A DNA stretch of 15,436 nucleotides, from positions 1-15,436 of the forward strand of contig SFMO01000123.1 in NCBI GenBank assembly GCA_004554385.1, given 5' to 3'. Each line of letters begins with the position of its first letter. Position 1 is the first letter of the stretch. The notes under the pieces are model-generated. The model was not told where the DNA came from. It ran no database searches and worked only from the letters and a program-made list of their open reading frames with translations. The translations under genes were made by a program, and so were the position numbers. This stretch comes from Ruminococcus flavefaciens (GTDB lineage Bacteria > Bacillota > Clostridia > Oscillospirales > Ruminococcaceae). Of this stretch, positions 1 to 7,343 are shown in pieces.

Positions 1-1
1 A

Positions 2-1117
2 AAACATGCTAAAGGACATATGTCAGGTCCGCAATTCAGAACTGTCTGTATGTCTCTCGGAGCGGCAATGGGTACAGGAAACATCACAGGCGTTGCCTCT
101 GCGCTGTCAATAGGCGGAGCAGGTTCTGTATTCTGGATGTGGGTATCGGCTTTTCTCGGAATGTCAACAGTATATGCAGAAAACAGTCTTTCTGCTCAGT
201 ATTCCGATAACAAAGCAGTCGGACCAATGGCGTATATCAAAAAGGGCGTTGGTTCTGAGAAGCTCGCTTTGTTCTATGCATTCTGCTGTGTGCTTGCCTG
301 CTTCGGAATGGGAGGCATGGTTCAGGTAAATACAGCGTCTGAAAGTATTGCAGTATGCTTTAACGTTTCTCCGTTTATTCTTGCTGCCGTTACATTCATT
401 ATCATTTACTTTACTGTCAGCGGAGGAGCGGCAAGGATAGCCTCAGCAGCTCAGCTTCTGCTTCCCGTTTCGACTATAGTATACGCTGTTCTCTGCGTCT
501 GGGTGATATACAGGTATAATGCAAGGCTTCCTTATATTTTTAATCAGATAATCAGAGAAGCCTTTGGTATCAAACAGGCAGCAGGCGGATTTTCTGGATA
601 TATGATATCTAAAGCAGTATCAGCAGGAATACGCAGAGGTGTATTTTCAAACGAAGCAGGCCTTGGAAGCTCGGCTATTCTTCACAGCTCAGCTCAAAGC
701 CGTTCATGTGCTGAATTACAAGGAATGAGCAGTATGCTGGAAGTTTTTATCGACACCATAGTTTGCTGTACACTTACGGCTCTCGTCATTCTGTGCGCTT
801 CCGATGACGGTACGGTAAGAAGTGCATTGATGCATATTACAGGCACAAAGACCGACTTTTATTTAGCAGTTATAATGACTGTTTTCGCGCTCTGTACAGT
901 TATAGGCTGGTATTACTGCGGCGAAACAGCTTTCAGATACATATTCAGGCATACCGATGTCAGGATATTCGCATTCGCCTTCTCATTGGCAGCCTCATTT
1001 GGAGCATTATTCAAAGCAGAAAAGATTTGGACCATCTCCGATATTTTCAACGGACTAATGGCATTTCCGAATATTATTGCTGTTTTATTTCTTATCAAAA
1101 AAGTTAAAAAAGAATAA
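2..1117 (+). CDS. AGCS-family sodium:alanine/glycine symporter, 5'-truncated
   Basis: Carries small neutral amino acids (typically alanine or glycine) across the cytoplasmic membrane together with Na+. The reading frame is open from base 2 with no stop upstream, so the gene begins outside the window. The ATG at 20 is internal, because the residues before it (KHAKGH) continue the family-typical run into FRTVCMSLGAAMGTGNITGVA. About 371 residues are present of a usual 440-480, so roughly the first 80 are missing. Family marks are GTGNITGVA, the GGAGSVFWMW segment close to the AGCS signature (Ser replaces one Gly/Ala), and RRGVFSNEAGLGSSAI. Hydrophobic segments alternate through to the basic tail KKVKKE. 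No convincing terminator follows the stop. Family assignment is firm. The exact substrate is not readable from the sequence. Confidence 0.93.
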   Translation, partial: KHAKGHMSGPQFRTVCMSLGAAMGTGNITGVASALSIGGAGSVFWMWVSAFLGMSTVYAENSLSAQYSDNKAVGPMAYIKKGVGSEKLALFYAFCCVLACFGMGGMVQVNTASESIAVCFNVSPFILAAVTFIIIYFTVSGGAARIASAAQLLLPVSTIVYAVLCVWVIYRYNARLPYIFNQIIREAFGIKQAAGGFSGYMISKAVSAGIRRGVFSNEAGLGSSAILHSSAQSRSCAELQGMSSMLEVFIDTIVCCTLTALVILCASDDGTVRSALMHITGTKTDFYLAVIMTVFALCTVIGWYYCGETAFRYIFRHTDVRIFAFAFSLAASFGALFKAEKIWTISDIFNGLMAFPNIIAVLFLIKKVKKE

Positions 1118-1251
1118 AAACGTACAGTTCTGTCAATAAATTAAATATACCACATCAAAGGTACAATGACTGATTTCACTATACAATAAATTCAACTCTC
1201 AGTAAAAATTTATGGATTTTGCCTAATGTTTCTTCAGTTATACTTTTACTC
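1118..1251. other. AT-rich intergenic stretch, nothing recognised
   Basis: Between the symporter stop and the next promoter. I see no open frame with an SD and no strong hairpin or T-tract terminator, so the end of the symporter transcript is not marked by an obvious intrinsic terminator. Confidence 0.5.
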
Positions 1252-1280
1252 TTGACAGCAGACATATGATTATGTATAAT
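1252..1280 (+). promoter_or_regulatory. Near-perfect sigma-A promoter
   Basis: TTGACA (1252-1257) and TATAAT (1275-1280) are both full consensus and are separated by 17 bp. Predicted transcription start is near G1288. The spacer contains a short inverted repeat ACATA-N4-TATGT (1262-1275). There is no open reading frame for over 350 bases downstream, so the promoter serves an untranslated RNA, the rnjA operon leader, or both. Confidence 0.85.
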
Positions 1281-1287
1281 TATATTT

Positions 1288-1490
1288 GAATAGTTATGCT
1301 TGGTAATTAATACCATTTTGTTTTTATAAGGCTTTTATGACGTAAAACCGTCATTAAGATATAAGACCGCAAGGCGATATACGGTCATCAGCTTCGGAAT
1401 CATAATGTTATCGGCTCACATATTCCAACAGGTTCGGCTCGTTAAAAAAGAGCTTGTACGTTTGCCTGATTGATGTGGTCAGCTTTTTTA
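1288..1490 (+). ncRNA. Structured RNA of about 200 nt: small RNA or rnjA leader
   Basis: A non-coding interval between a consensus promoter and a U-tract terminator. By eye it folds into successive hairpins: TGGTA/TACCA (about 1310-1324); ATGACG/CGTCAT (1337-1342 with 1349-1354, extended by TTT/AAG beyond one mismatch); GACCG/CGGTC (1365-1369 with 1382-1386); GGAAT/ATTCC (1396-1400 with 1422-1426); GGCTC/GAGCT (1436-1440 with 1450-1454); then the terminator stem. The longest ATG-initiated frame inside is about 22 codons and lacks an SD. I do not recognise an Rfam family: it lacks the T-box, SRP, RNase P and common riboswitch core motifs I know. It could be an independent small RNA (a 6S-like RNA is possible, but no long rod is evident) or an attenuation leader. 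Being RNA is likely; identity is unknown. Confidence 0.6.
1464..1490 (+). terminator. Intrinsic terminator ending the structured RNA
   Basis: CTGATT (1466-1471) pairs with GGTCAG (1477-1482) around a GATGT loop. G1464-C1483 adds a pair with C1465 bulged, and six Ts follow (1484-1489). The stem is modest, with two G-U pairs. Its left arm overlaps CCTG (1465-1468), which can instead pair with CAGG at 1429-1432, so an alternative fold without the terminator is possible. Confidence 0.6.
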
Positions 1491-1580
1491 TCGCTATTTT
1501 GAAGACGATACATATTACTTAAAGATTATGTATATTTCTTCATATTTTTACATTATGTAATATTTCTGAGCGTTTTTACA

Positions 1581-1615
1581 TATAATCAGACCTTCACTGC
1601 GTTCATGTGAAAGTC
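1581..1615 (+). promoter_or_regulatory. Possible -10 box and leader hairpin before rnjA
   Basis: TATAAT at 1581-1586 is a consensus -10 hexamer, but the bases 16-19 bp upstream do not resemble TTGACA, so it is a weak promoter candidate. Immediately after it, 1589-1597 (GACCTTCAC) pairs with 1607-1615 (GTGAAAGTC): nine positions with one C-A mismatch and a 9-base loop. The hairpin would lie in the rnjA 5' UTR, about 17 bases before the SD, if transcription comes from the 1252 promoter. Confidence 0.35.
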
Positions 1616-1644
1616 TTCCCTATTTCTGAAAGTGAGGTCATATA

Positions 1645-3471
1645 GTGAACGAAAAAGAAAAAAGCAATGCCAAGAAGCCCGCAGCTCCGAAAAGAACATA
1701 CAGAAAGAGGACTTCTCCAACGGAAAAAACAACAAAGGCCATTGCTGTAAAGGCTGAAACAGCTGCTCCAGCAAAAACAAGAAACCGTACAAGACAGCCC
1801 AAAGAGGTGAAAAAAACGCCCGTAAGGATCATCCCTCTCGGAGGACTTAATGAGATCGGCAAGAACATGACTGTTTTTGAATGTTCAAACGATATTTTTA
1901 TCCTTGACTGCGGACTTGCCTTCCCTGACGCGGATATGCCCGGCGTCGACATCGTTATCCCCGATTTCACCTACGTTGAGAGAAACAAGGAAAAAATCAG
2001 AGGTATCGTTATCACCCACGGCCATGAAGATCATATCGGAGGACTTGCTTATCTTCTCAAAAAAGTCAACGTCCCCGTCTATGCCACAAGACTTACCATC
2101 GGTCTTATTGAGGGCAAGCTCAGAGAGCAGGGACTCTACGGAAAAGTAACTCTTAATGTAGTCGAACCGAAAAAAACCGTAAAAATGGGTTGTATGGCTG
2201 TTGAATTCATAAAGGTCAACCACTCTATCCCGGACTCTGTAGGTATGGCTATCCATACTCCTGCAGGTGTGATCGTTCATACAGGTGATTTTAAGGTAGA
2301 TTATTCTCCTATTGACGGAAAGATCATCGATCTCGCACGTTTCGGAGAGCTCGGAAGCCGCGGAGTACTCGCTCTTATGGCCGACTCAACAAACGCAGAG
2401 CGCCCTGGATATACTCATTCGGAAAGAACTGTCGGCGATTCATTTGACAAGCTTTTCCAGAAGGGTGAAGGAAAACGTATCATAATCGCAACCTTCTCCT
2501 CAAATATCCACCGTGTTCAGCAGATAGTCAACTGCGCTGCACGATACGGACGTAAAGTAGCTGTATTCGGCAGAAGCATGGTAAATGTCATAAATACTGC
2601 CATGGAGCTTGGCTACCTTGACGCTCCTGACGGTATCTTCATCGATATTGAAATGATGAACCGCTATGCAAGCGAGCAGATAGTGCTTATAACTACAGGC
2701 AGTCAGGGCGAGCCTATGTCCGCACTCACAAGAATGGCGATGAACGACCATAAAAAGGTCAATATCACGCCTATGGACTTCATTATCATCTCAGCAACCC
2801 CTATCCCCGGAAATGAAAAGTTCGTTACACGAGTAGTCAACGAGCTTATGAAATCAGGGGCTGAGGTCGTATACGAGGCTATGTACGAAGTACATGTATC
2901 AGGTCATGCCTGCCAGGAGGAGCTCAAGCTCATGCAGTCTCTTACAAAGCCAAAGTTCTTTATCCCTGTACACGGTGAGTACAAGCACCTGAAAAAACAC
3001 GCAGATCTTGCTCTTCAGCTGGGTATGCCAAAGGATAATGTGATTATAGCTGAGATAGGCAACGTCATTGAGACCGACGGAAATACCATGAAGGTCGTTT
3101 CTCAGGTACCTGCCGGAAGAGTCCTTGTTGACGGTCTCGGCGTGGGCGATGTAGGTTCTATCGTCCTCAGAGACAGAAAGCACCTTGCTCAGGACGGCCT
3201 TATCATCATTGTCATCGGTATCGAAAGAAGCAGCAATGAGATCGTTGCAGGTCCGGATATTATTTCACGAGGATTTGTATATGTCCGCGAATCCGAAGAG
3301 CTTATGGTAGAAGCAAAGGGACTCCTGACAGATACTCTTGCAAACTGCTCGGCAAGCGAGCTGAGAGAGTGGAATTCACTCAAAGGCAAGCTTCGTGACG
3401 CCCTTTCTGATTATATCTACCAGAAAACCAAGCGCAGTCCTATGATCCTTCCCATAATAATGGAAACATGA
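1645..3471 (+). CDS. rnjA: Ribonuclease J (MBL/beta-CASP)
   Basis: Endo- and 5'-3' exoribonuclease for mRNA decay and RNA maturation in the cytoplasm. GTG start, chosen because GAGG (1634-1637) sits 7 bases upstream. The product has 608 residues. Residues 1-58 form a Lys/Ala/Pro/Thr-rich, probably disordered extension. The metallo-beta-lactamase core starts at PVRIIPLGGLNEIGKN and carries the two-zinc motif HGHEDH (125-130), His193, and HTGDF (212-216). The beta-CASP domain shows DSTNAERPG (247-255) and TGSQGEP (351-357). RNase J-specific HVSGHA (417-422) and PVHGEYKHL (441-449) follow, then a C-terminal domain. B. subtilis J1 is about 555 residues; the excess is the N-terminal extension. First gene of the rnjA-gdpP-rplI-dnaB-tilS-ftsH cluster. 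Whether it is functionally J1 or J2 cannot be decided here, but the intact metal ligands indicate an active enzyme. Confidence 0.97.
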   Translation: MNEKEKSNAKKPAAPKRTYRKRTSPTEKTTKAIAVKAETAAPAKTRNRTRQPKEVKKTPVRIIPLGGLNEIGKNMTVFECSNDIFILDCGLAFPDADMPGVDIVIPDFTYVERNKEKIRGIVITHGHEDHIGGLAYLLKKVNVPVYATRLTIGLIEGKLREQGLYGKVTLNVVEPKKTVKMGCMAVEFIKVNHSIPDSVGMAIHTPAGVIVHTGDFKVDYSPIDGKIIDLARFGELGSRGVLALMADSTNAERPGYTHSERTVGDSFDKLFQKGEGKRIIIATFSSNIHRVQQIVNCAARYGRKVAVFGRSMVNVINTAMELGYLDAPDGIFIDIEMMNRYASEQIVLITTGSQGEPMSALTRMAMNDHKKVNITPMDFIIISATPIPGNEKFVTRVVNELMKSGAEVVYEAMYEVHVSGHACQEELKLMQSLTKPKFFIPVHGEYKHLKKHADLALQLGMPKDNVIIAEIGNVIETDGNTMKVVSQVPAGRVLVDGLGVGDVGSIVLRDRKHLAQDGLIIIVIGIERSSNEIVAGPDIISRGFVYVRESEELMVEAKGLLTDTLANCSASELREWNSLKGKLRDALSDYIYQKTKRSPMILPIIMET

Positions 3472-3484
3472 TATTTGCGCTCTT

Positions 3485-3507
3485 CCGAAGCTGATATGTT
3501 TCTTCGG
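3485..3507 (+). other. Intergenic hairpin between rnjA and gdpP
   Basis: CCGAAG (3485-3490) pairs perfectly with CTTCGG (3502-3507) around an 11-base loop. CTC/GAG (3480-3482 with 3509-3511) can extend it across a small internal loop. There is no U-tract, so it is not a terminator. It lies 14 bases ahead of the gdpP SD and occludes the alternative upstream GTG at 3507. It may be an mRNA processing or stabilising element. Confidence 0.45.
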
Positions 3508-3533
3508 TGAGTTTATCCGAAAGGAGCTTAAAG

Positions 3534-5510
3534 TTGAAAAAGAAATTTCCGGCAGTTCTGATGATACTCCATGTCATGGTGCTTGGAGTTCTTATCCCCA
3601 CTTATCTGCTGACTGACCGCAAAAATCCCGTGCTTAACACGCTGATCCTGACCGTTGTCGCACTTATTCTGATCTGCGTTATTTATACGATCATCTACTC
3701 AAGAAACTCAATGCGGCGCATATCCAAAATGAATCAGCACCTTGAAAGCTCAGCTGCCGAATTCATGAATTCGCTGCCCGCTCCTGTGGCGGTTATAGAC
3801 GAAAACAGACAATTTGTCTGGTATAATCAGATCTTTGCCGAAAAGATCGGTCTCGGTCAGGATGTTTACGGACTCGAACTCGAGGGCTTTGTAAAAGTGG
3901 ATATGGATATGCTTGTCAGGGAAGGCTCTGCGATCTGCCCTATGAACGGCTCTATTTTCAATGTTACAGCCGAAAAATTCGAGAAGAACGATATGTCCTT
4001 CCTCGTACTGTATTTTCACGATGATACGAGCTACTATACAGTAAAAAAGCATATGGATGAATCCCATCCCAATGTTGTTATTATAAATATCGATAACTAT
4101 GATGATATCATGCAGAACGCAAAGGAAAGCGAAAAGGCTCAGGCATCTGTTGAAACCGAAAAGCTAATCGAAAACTTTATGAGCAAAACCAATGGCTTCG
4201 TCAAAAAGACATCATCAAACACCTTCTTCGCTATTCTTGAAAATCATCATGTCAAAGAAATAATCGACAGTAAGTTCAAGATACTTGATGCTGCAAGAAA
4301 CATCAAAATATCAGGAAAGTATCCCCTCACCTTCTCCATTGGCGTCGGTCAGGGTGCTTCATCTCTGGCGGAAAGCGAGAAATATGCCCGTCAGTGCCTT
4401 GATATGGCTTTAGGACGAGGTGGAGATCAGGCTGTTGTAAAGACTGATAATGGTTACCGTTTCTTCGGCGGAGTTTCCAACGGTGTCGAAAAGCGTTCCC
4501 GCTCTAAAACACGAATAATCGCCAACGCTCTTCAGGATCTCATTCTGAACAGCGACAAGATTTTCATCATGGGACACAGATTCGGCGATCTTGATTCCGT
4601 AGGAGCTGCCTGCGGACTTGCAGGTGCGATCCACCTTACGGGCAAGCCTGTGTATATTGCCGTTGACCGCACCAAAAACCTTGCCGCAAATCTTATTGAT
4701 GTCATAGATGAAGAAACCGAAGGCGAACTGTTCATTACACCGGCTGATGCAGAAGCCATTATCGCACCGAATGATCTGCTCATCATTGTCGATACACATA
4801 ATAAAGACTATATCGAAAGCCGTGCTCTTTATGAGAAGGCTCGTTCAGTAGTGGTCATAGATCACCACAGAAAAAATGTCAACTTTATCGACAATGCCGT
4901 TATCTTCCACCATGAACCATATGCTTCATCAGCTTCAGAAATGGTCACAGAGCTCCTTGAATACTTCAATTTCGACACCGACGAAAAGATCAGGAGCTGC
5001 CATGCTGATGCCCTTCTCGCAGGTATAATGCTGGATACAAAGAATTTTGTGATGAGAACAGGCGTCAGAACATTTGAGGCTGCTGCTTTTCTGAAAAAGC
5101 TCGGAGCTGATACAGTTGCTGTAAAGCTCCTTTTCTCAAATTCCATAGATTCATACAGGAGAAAAACCCAGATCGTTGCCTCTGCGAAGATACATAACAA
5201 CTGCGCTATAGCCGCTGCCGATTTTAATTCGGAAGATATACGCCTTGTAGCTCCGCAGGCCGCCGACGAACTTCTTGGTATCACTGATGTGGACGCTTCA
5301 TTTGTTATTTATAAAACAGGAAGCACCCTCAATATCTCGGCAAGGTCAATGGGAGCACTTAATGTGCAGGTAATTATGGAGCAGCTCGGCGGAGGCGGTC
5401 ACCAGACTATGGCCGCTACTCAGCTGGAGGGTATGTCCGTTGAGGACGCTGTCAAATCACTTATTTATGCAATCGACGAATACCGCAGCAATGCGGATAA
5501 CACAAATTAA
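3534..5510 (+). CDS. gdpP: Cyclic-di-AMP phosphodiesterase GdpP (DHH/DHHA1)
   Basis: Membrane-anchored enzyme that hydrolyses c-di-AMP to pApA and so controls turgor, potassium uptake and cell-wall stress responses. TTG start at 3534, supported by AGGAG (3522-3526) 7 bases upstream; the in-frame GTG at 3507 lacks an SD and lies in a hairpin. The product has 658 residues, normal for the family. Order: two membrane segments (about 7-27 and 33-55), a PAS-like domain (about 75-165), a degenerate GGDEF domain (about 175-305, ending in the family-typical LGRGGDQAVV), then DHH and DHHA1. Catalytic motifs are intact: GHRFGDLD (347-354), VDTH (419-422), DHH (443-445), Asp501 in MLDTKNF, and GGGGH (619-623). 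Starts 62 bases after rnjA and ends 18 bases before rplI. gdpP-rplI-dnaB is a conserved Bacillota order. Identification is firm. Confidence 0.96.
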   Translation: MKKKFPAVLMILHVMVLGVLIPTYLLTDRKNPVLNTLILTVVALILICVIYTIIYSRNSMRRISKMNQHLESSAAEFMNSLPAPVAVIDENRQFVWYNQIFAEKIGLGQDVYGLELEGFVKVDMDMLVREGSAICPMNGSIFNVTAEKFEKNDMSFLVLYFHDDTSYYTVKKHMDESHPNVVIINIDNYDDIMQNAKESEKAQASVETEKLIENFMSKTNGFVKKTSSNTFFAILENHHVKEIIDSKFKILDAARNIKISGKYPLTFSIGVGQGASSLAESEKYARQCLDMALGRGGDQAVVKTDNGYRFFGGVSNGVEKRSRSKTRIIANALQDLILNSDKIFIMGHRFGDLDSVGAACGLAGAIHLTGKPVYIAVDRTKNLAANLIDVIDEETEGELFITPADAEAIIAPNDLLIIVDTHNKDYIESRALYEKARSVVVIDHHRKNVNFIDNAVIFHHEPYASSASEMVTELLEYFNFDTDEKIRSCHADALLAGIMLDTKNFVMRTGVRTFEAAAFLKKLGADTVAVKLLFSNSIDSYRRKTQIVASAKIHNNCAIAAADFNSEDIRLVAPQAADELLGITDVDASFVIYKTGSTLNISARSMGALNVQVIMEQLGGGGHQTMAATQLEGMSVEDAVKSLIYAIDEYRSNADNTN

Positions 5511-5528
5511 GAAAGGTTGGAATCACTA

Positions 5529-5975
5529 ATGAAGGTTATATTTTTACAGGACGTTAAGGGCTCCGGTAAAAAGGGCGAAATAAAAAATGTTGCAGACGGA
5601 TATGCAAGAAATATGCTTCTTCCAAAGGGCTATGCAGTTGAAGCTACAGCAACCAATATGAACAAGCTTGAAGGCGCACAGGCATCTGCTCAGCATAAAA
5701 TAGATGTTGATGTACAGAATGCTAAGGAATCAGCTGAAAAGATCAAGGGCAAGAAGGTAGAGATTGTTGCAAAGGCAGGCTCAAACGGCAAGCTGTTCGG
5801 CTCTGTAACTGCTGCAAATGTTGCTGAAGCTCTTGAAAAACAGCTCGGCGTCAAGGTTGACAAGAAAAAGATCGTTCTCAGCACCGATATAAAGAACTTC
5901 GGTTCTTATACCGCTACCGTAAAGCTATATAACGGTATTGCAGAGACTATCGACGTTGAAGTCAGCGAAGGCTGA
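5529..5975 (+). CDS. rplI: 50S ribosomal protein L9
   Basis: Large-subunit protein that binds 23S rRNA near the base of the L1 stalk and helps hold reading frame. The ATG at 5529 gives the canonical N-terminus MKVIFLQDVKGSG and 148 residues, the usual length. An in-frame TTG at 5517 would add MESL but overlaps the likely SD (AAAGG, 5512-5516), so it is rejected. The L9 signature KKGEIKNVADGYARNMLLPKGYA is clear near the start, followed by a long Ala/Lys/Glu-rich helix and the C-terminal RNA-binding domain (GKLFGSVTAANVAEAL onward). Sits between gdpP and dnaB as in B. subtilis, with 12 bases to dnaB, consistent with one operon. Spacing from the SD to the ATG is 12 bases, slightly long. Confidence 0.98.
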   Translation: MKVIFLQDVKGSGKKGEIKNVADGYARNMLLPKGYAVEATATNMNKLEGAQASAQHKIDVDVQNAKESAEKIKGKKVEIVAKAGSNGKLFGSVTAANVAEALEKQLGVKVDKKKIVLSTDIKNFGSYTATVKLYNGIAETIDVEVSEG

Positions 5976-5987
5976 TAGGTGCGTAAT

Positions 5988-7343
5988 ATGGACGAAAACG
6001 ATATCCTGCTCTCCGCCAGAGAACTGCCACACAGTATCGAGGCGGAGCAGTCTGTTTTAGGAGCAATTATTGCCGATCCTCAAGTGCTTTCCGATGTCAT
6101 TGAACTGATAAAGCCAGAATATTTCTACAACGATCAGCATAAGGCTCTGTATTCCATCATGCTTCAGATGAACTCTATGAGTCTCCCGGTAGATATTGTA
6201 ACTGTTCTCAATGAAGCAGAAAAACAGCACATATTCGAGAGCCCTGCTGAGGGAAGACGCTATCTTGCAGAGATCGGTAATATGCTCCCTTCGACTGCAA
6301 ATATAGAAAGCTACTGTAAAATAGTTGCCGACAAGTATTTCCTCAGAAGTCTCAGCTATGTCGCAAGATCTATCCTTGAGGAAGTTCAGTCGGGAGAACA
6401 GAATGCTCAGCTGCTCCTTGACTCAGCAGAGCAGAAGATATACGATATTCGTCAGGGACGCGATGTAAGAGGACTTGTTCCCCTTTCAGAGGCCATTTCT
6501 GAGGCGTATGACCGTCTCGGCAAGATCTCTGGTCCCGATAAGGATAAGTATGTCGGCGCAAGGACAGGCTTTACCCTTCTTGACAGTATCACATCAGGAC
6601 TCAACAAGTCCGACCTTATTATCATCGCTGCCCGTCCTGGTATGGGTAAAACCTCTTTCGCAATGAATATTGCCACAAATGTTGCAAGACGAGCTGAAAA
6701 AGAGGTCGTTACCTTCAATCTCGAAATGTCAAAGGAGCAGATTGCTACAAGAATCCTCTCTACAGAGGCTCTTGTTGAATCAAATACCCTCAGAAACGGC
6801 AGAATATCAGGTGATGACTGGGTAAAACTCGCCACAAGCGCAGGTTACCTCAGTACACTCCCCCTCTATATCGACGATACTGCAAGCATGACTGTGCAGA
6901 AAATGAAGGCAAAGCTCCGCAGAACCAAAAATCTCGGTCTTGTCATTATCGACTACCTTCAGCTTATGGAGTCTACCTCAAAGTCAGATAACCGAGTTAC
7001 TGTTATCAGTGAGATCACTCGTCAGCTCAAGGTAATGGCTAAAGAGCTTAATGTTCCTGTGATTCTCCTTTCACAGCTCTCCCGTGCTGTTGAGAGCCGT
7101 ACCGATAAACGTCCTATGCTGTCAGATCTCCGTGAATCGGGTTCTATCGAGCAGGACGCAGATATCGTTCTCTTCCTCTATCGTGACGCTTACTACAATA
7201 AAGAAAGTCAGCGTCAGAATATTTCTGAATGTATCGTGGCAAAAAACCGTCACGGTGAAACCGGTACCGTTGAGCTTATATGGGACGGACAGTATACCCG
7301 CTTCTCCAATCCCGACTATAATGCTCCTCCTGAAAATATCTGA
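5988..7343 (+). CDS. dnaB: Replicative DNA helicase DnaB (DnaC in Bacillus naming)
   Basis: Hexameric 5'-3' helicase that unwinds the chromosome at the replication fork. 451 residues from the ATG at 5988, preceded by AGGTG (5977-5981). An in-frame GTG at 5979 with a weaker GAAGG upstream would add three residues and cannot be excluded. The N-terminal domain opens with the family-typical PHSIEAEQSVLGAII and the RecA-like domain follows. Walker A is ARPGMGKT (about 215-222), Walker B is IIDYLQLM (about 320-327), then the DnaB block LSQLSRAVE leading into RPMLSDLRESGSIEQDAD, which contains DNA-binding and arginine-finger elements. Follows rplI by 12 bases. Its TGA stop overlaps the tilS ATG by one base. 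No intein or frameshift is seen. Confidence 0.97.
   Translation: MDENDILLSARELPHSIEAEQSVLGAIIADPQVLSDVIELIKPEYFYNDQHKALYSIMLQMNSMSLPVDIVTVLNEAEKQHIFESPAEGRRYLAEIGNMLPSTANIESYCKIVADKYFLRSLSYVARSILEEVQSGEQNAQLLLDSAEQKIYDIRQGRDVRGLVPLSEAISEAYDRLGKISGPDKDKYVGARTGFTLLDSITSGLNKSDLIIIAARPGMGKTSFAMNIATNVARRAEKEVVTFNLEMSKEQIATRILSTEALVESNTLRNGRISGDDWVKLATSAGYLSTLPLYIDDTASMTVQKMKAKLRRTKNLGLVIIDYLQLMESTSKSDNRVTVISEITRQLKVMAKELNVPVILLSQLSRAVESRTDKRPMLSDLRESGSIEQDADIVLFLYRDAYYNKESQRQNISECIVAKNRHGETGTVELIWDGQYTRFSNPDYNAPPENI

Noticed and set aside
1409..1477. Small ORF of about 22 codons inside the structured RNA
   Set aside because: No SD at proper spacing, and it overlaps the hairpins and terminator; probably chance.
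1310..1490. tracrRNA of a type II CRISPR system (ATAAGGC followed by hairpins and a terminator)
   Set aside because: The ATAAGGC-plus-hairpins look is superficially similar, but there is no cas gene or repeat array in the window and no anti-repeat that I can pair with a repeat.
1288..1490. T-box, SRP RNA, RNase P RNA or a common riboswitch
   Set aside because: The conserved cores I know (T-box GGGTGG, SRP apical GGAA loop motif, RNase P GAGGAAAGTCC, SAM/TPP/lysine/c-di-GMP cores) are absent.
1638..1970. Reverse-strand open frames opposite rnjA, ftsH, dnaB and others
   Set aside because: They are antisense shadows with low-complexity translations, no SD and no family resemblance, while the forward genes are certain.
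3507..3533. Upstream GTG start for gdpP adding nine residues
   Set aside because: It lies at the foot of a hairpin and lacks an SD, while TTG 3534 has AGGAG 7 bases upstream.
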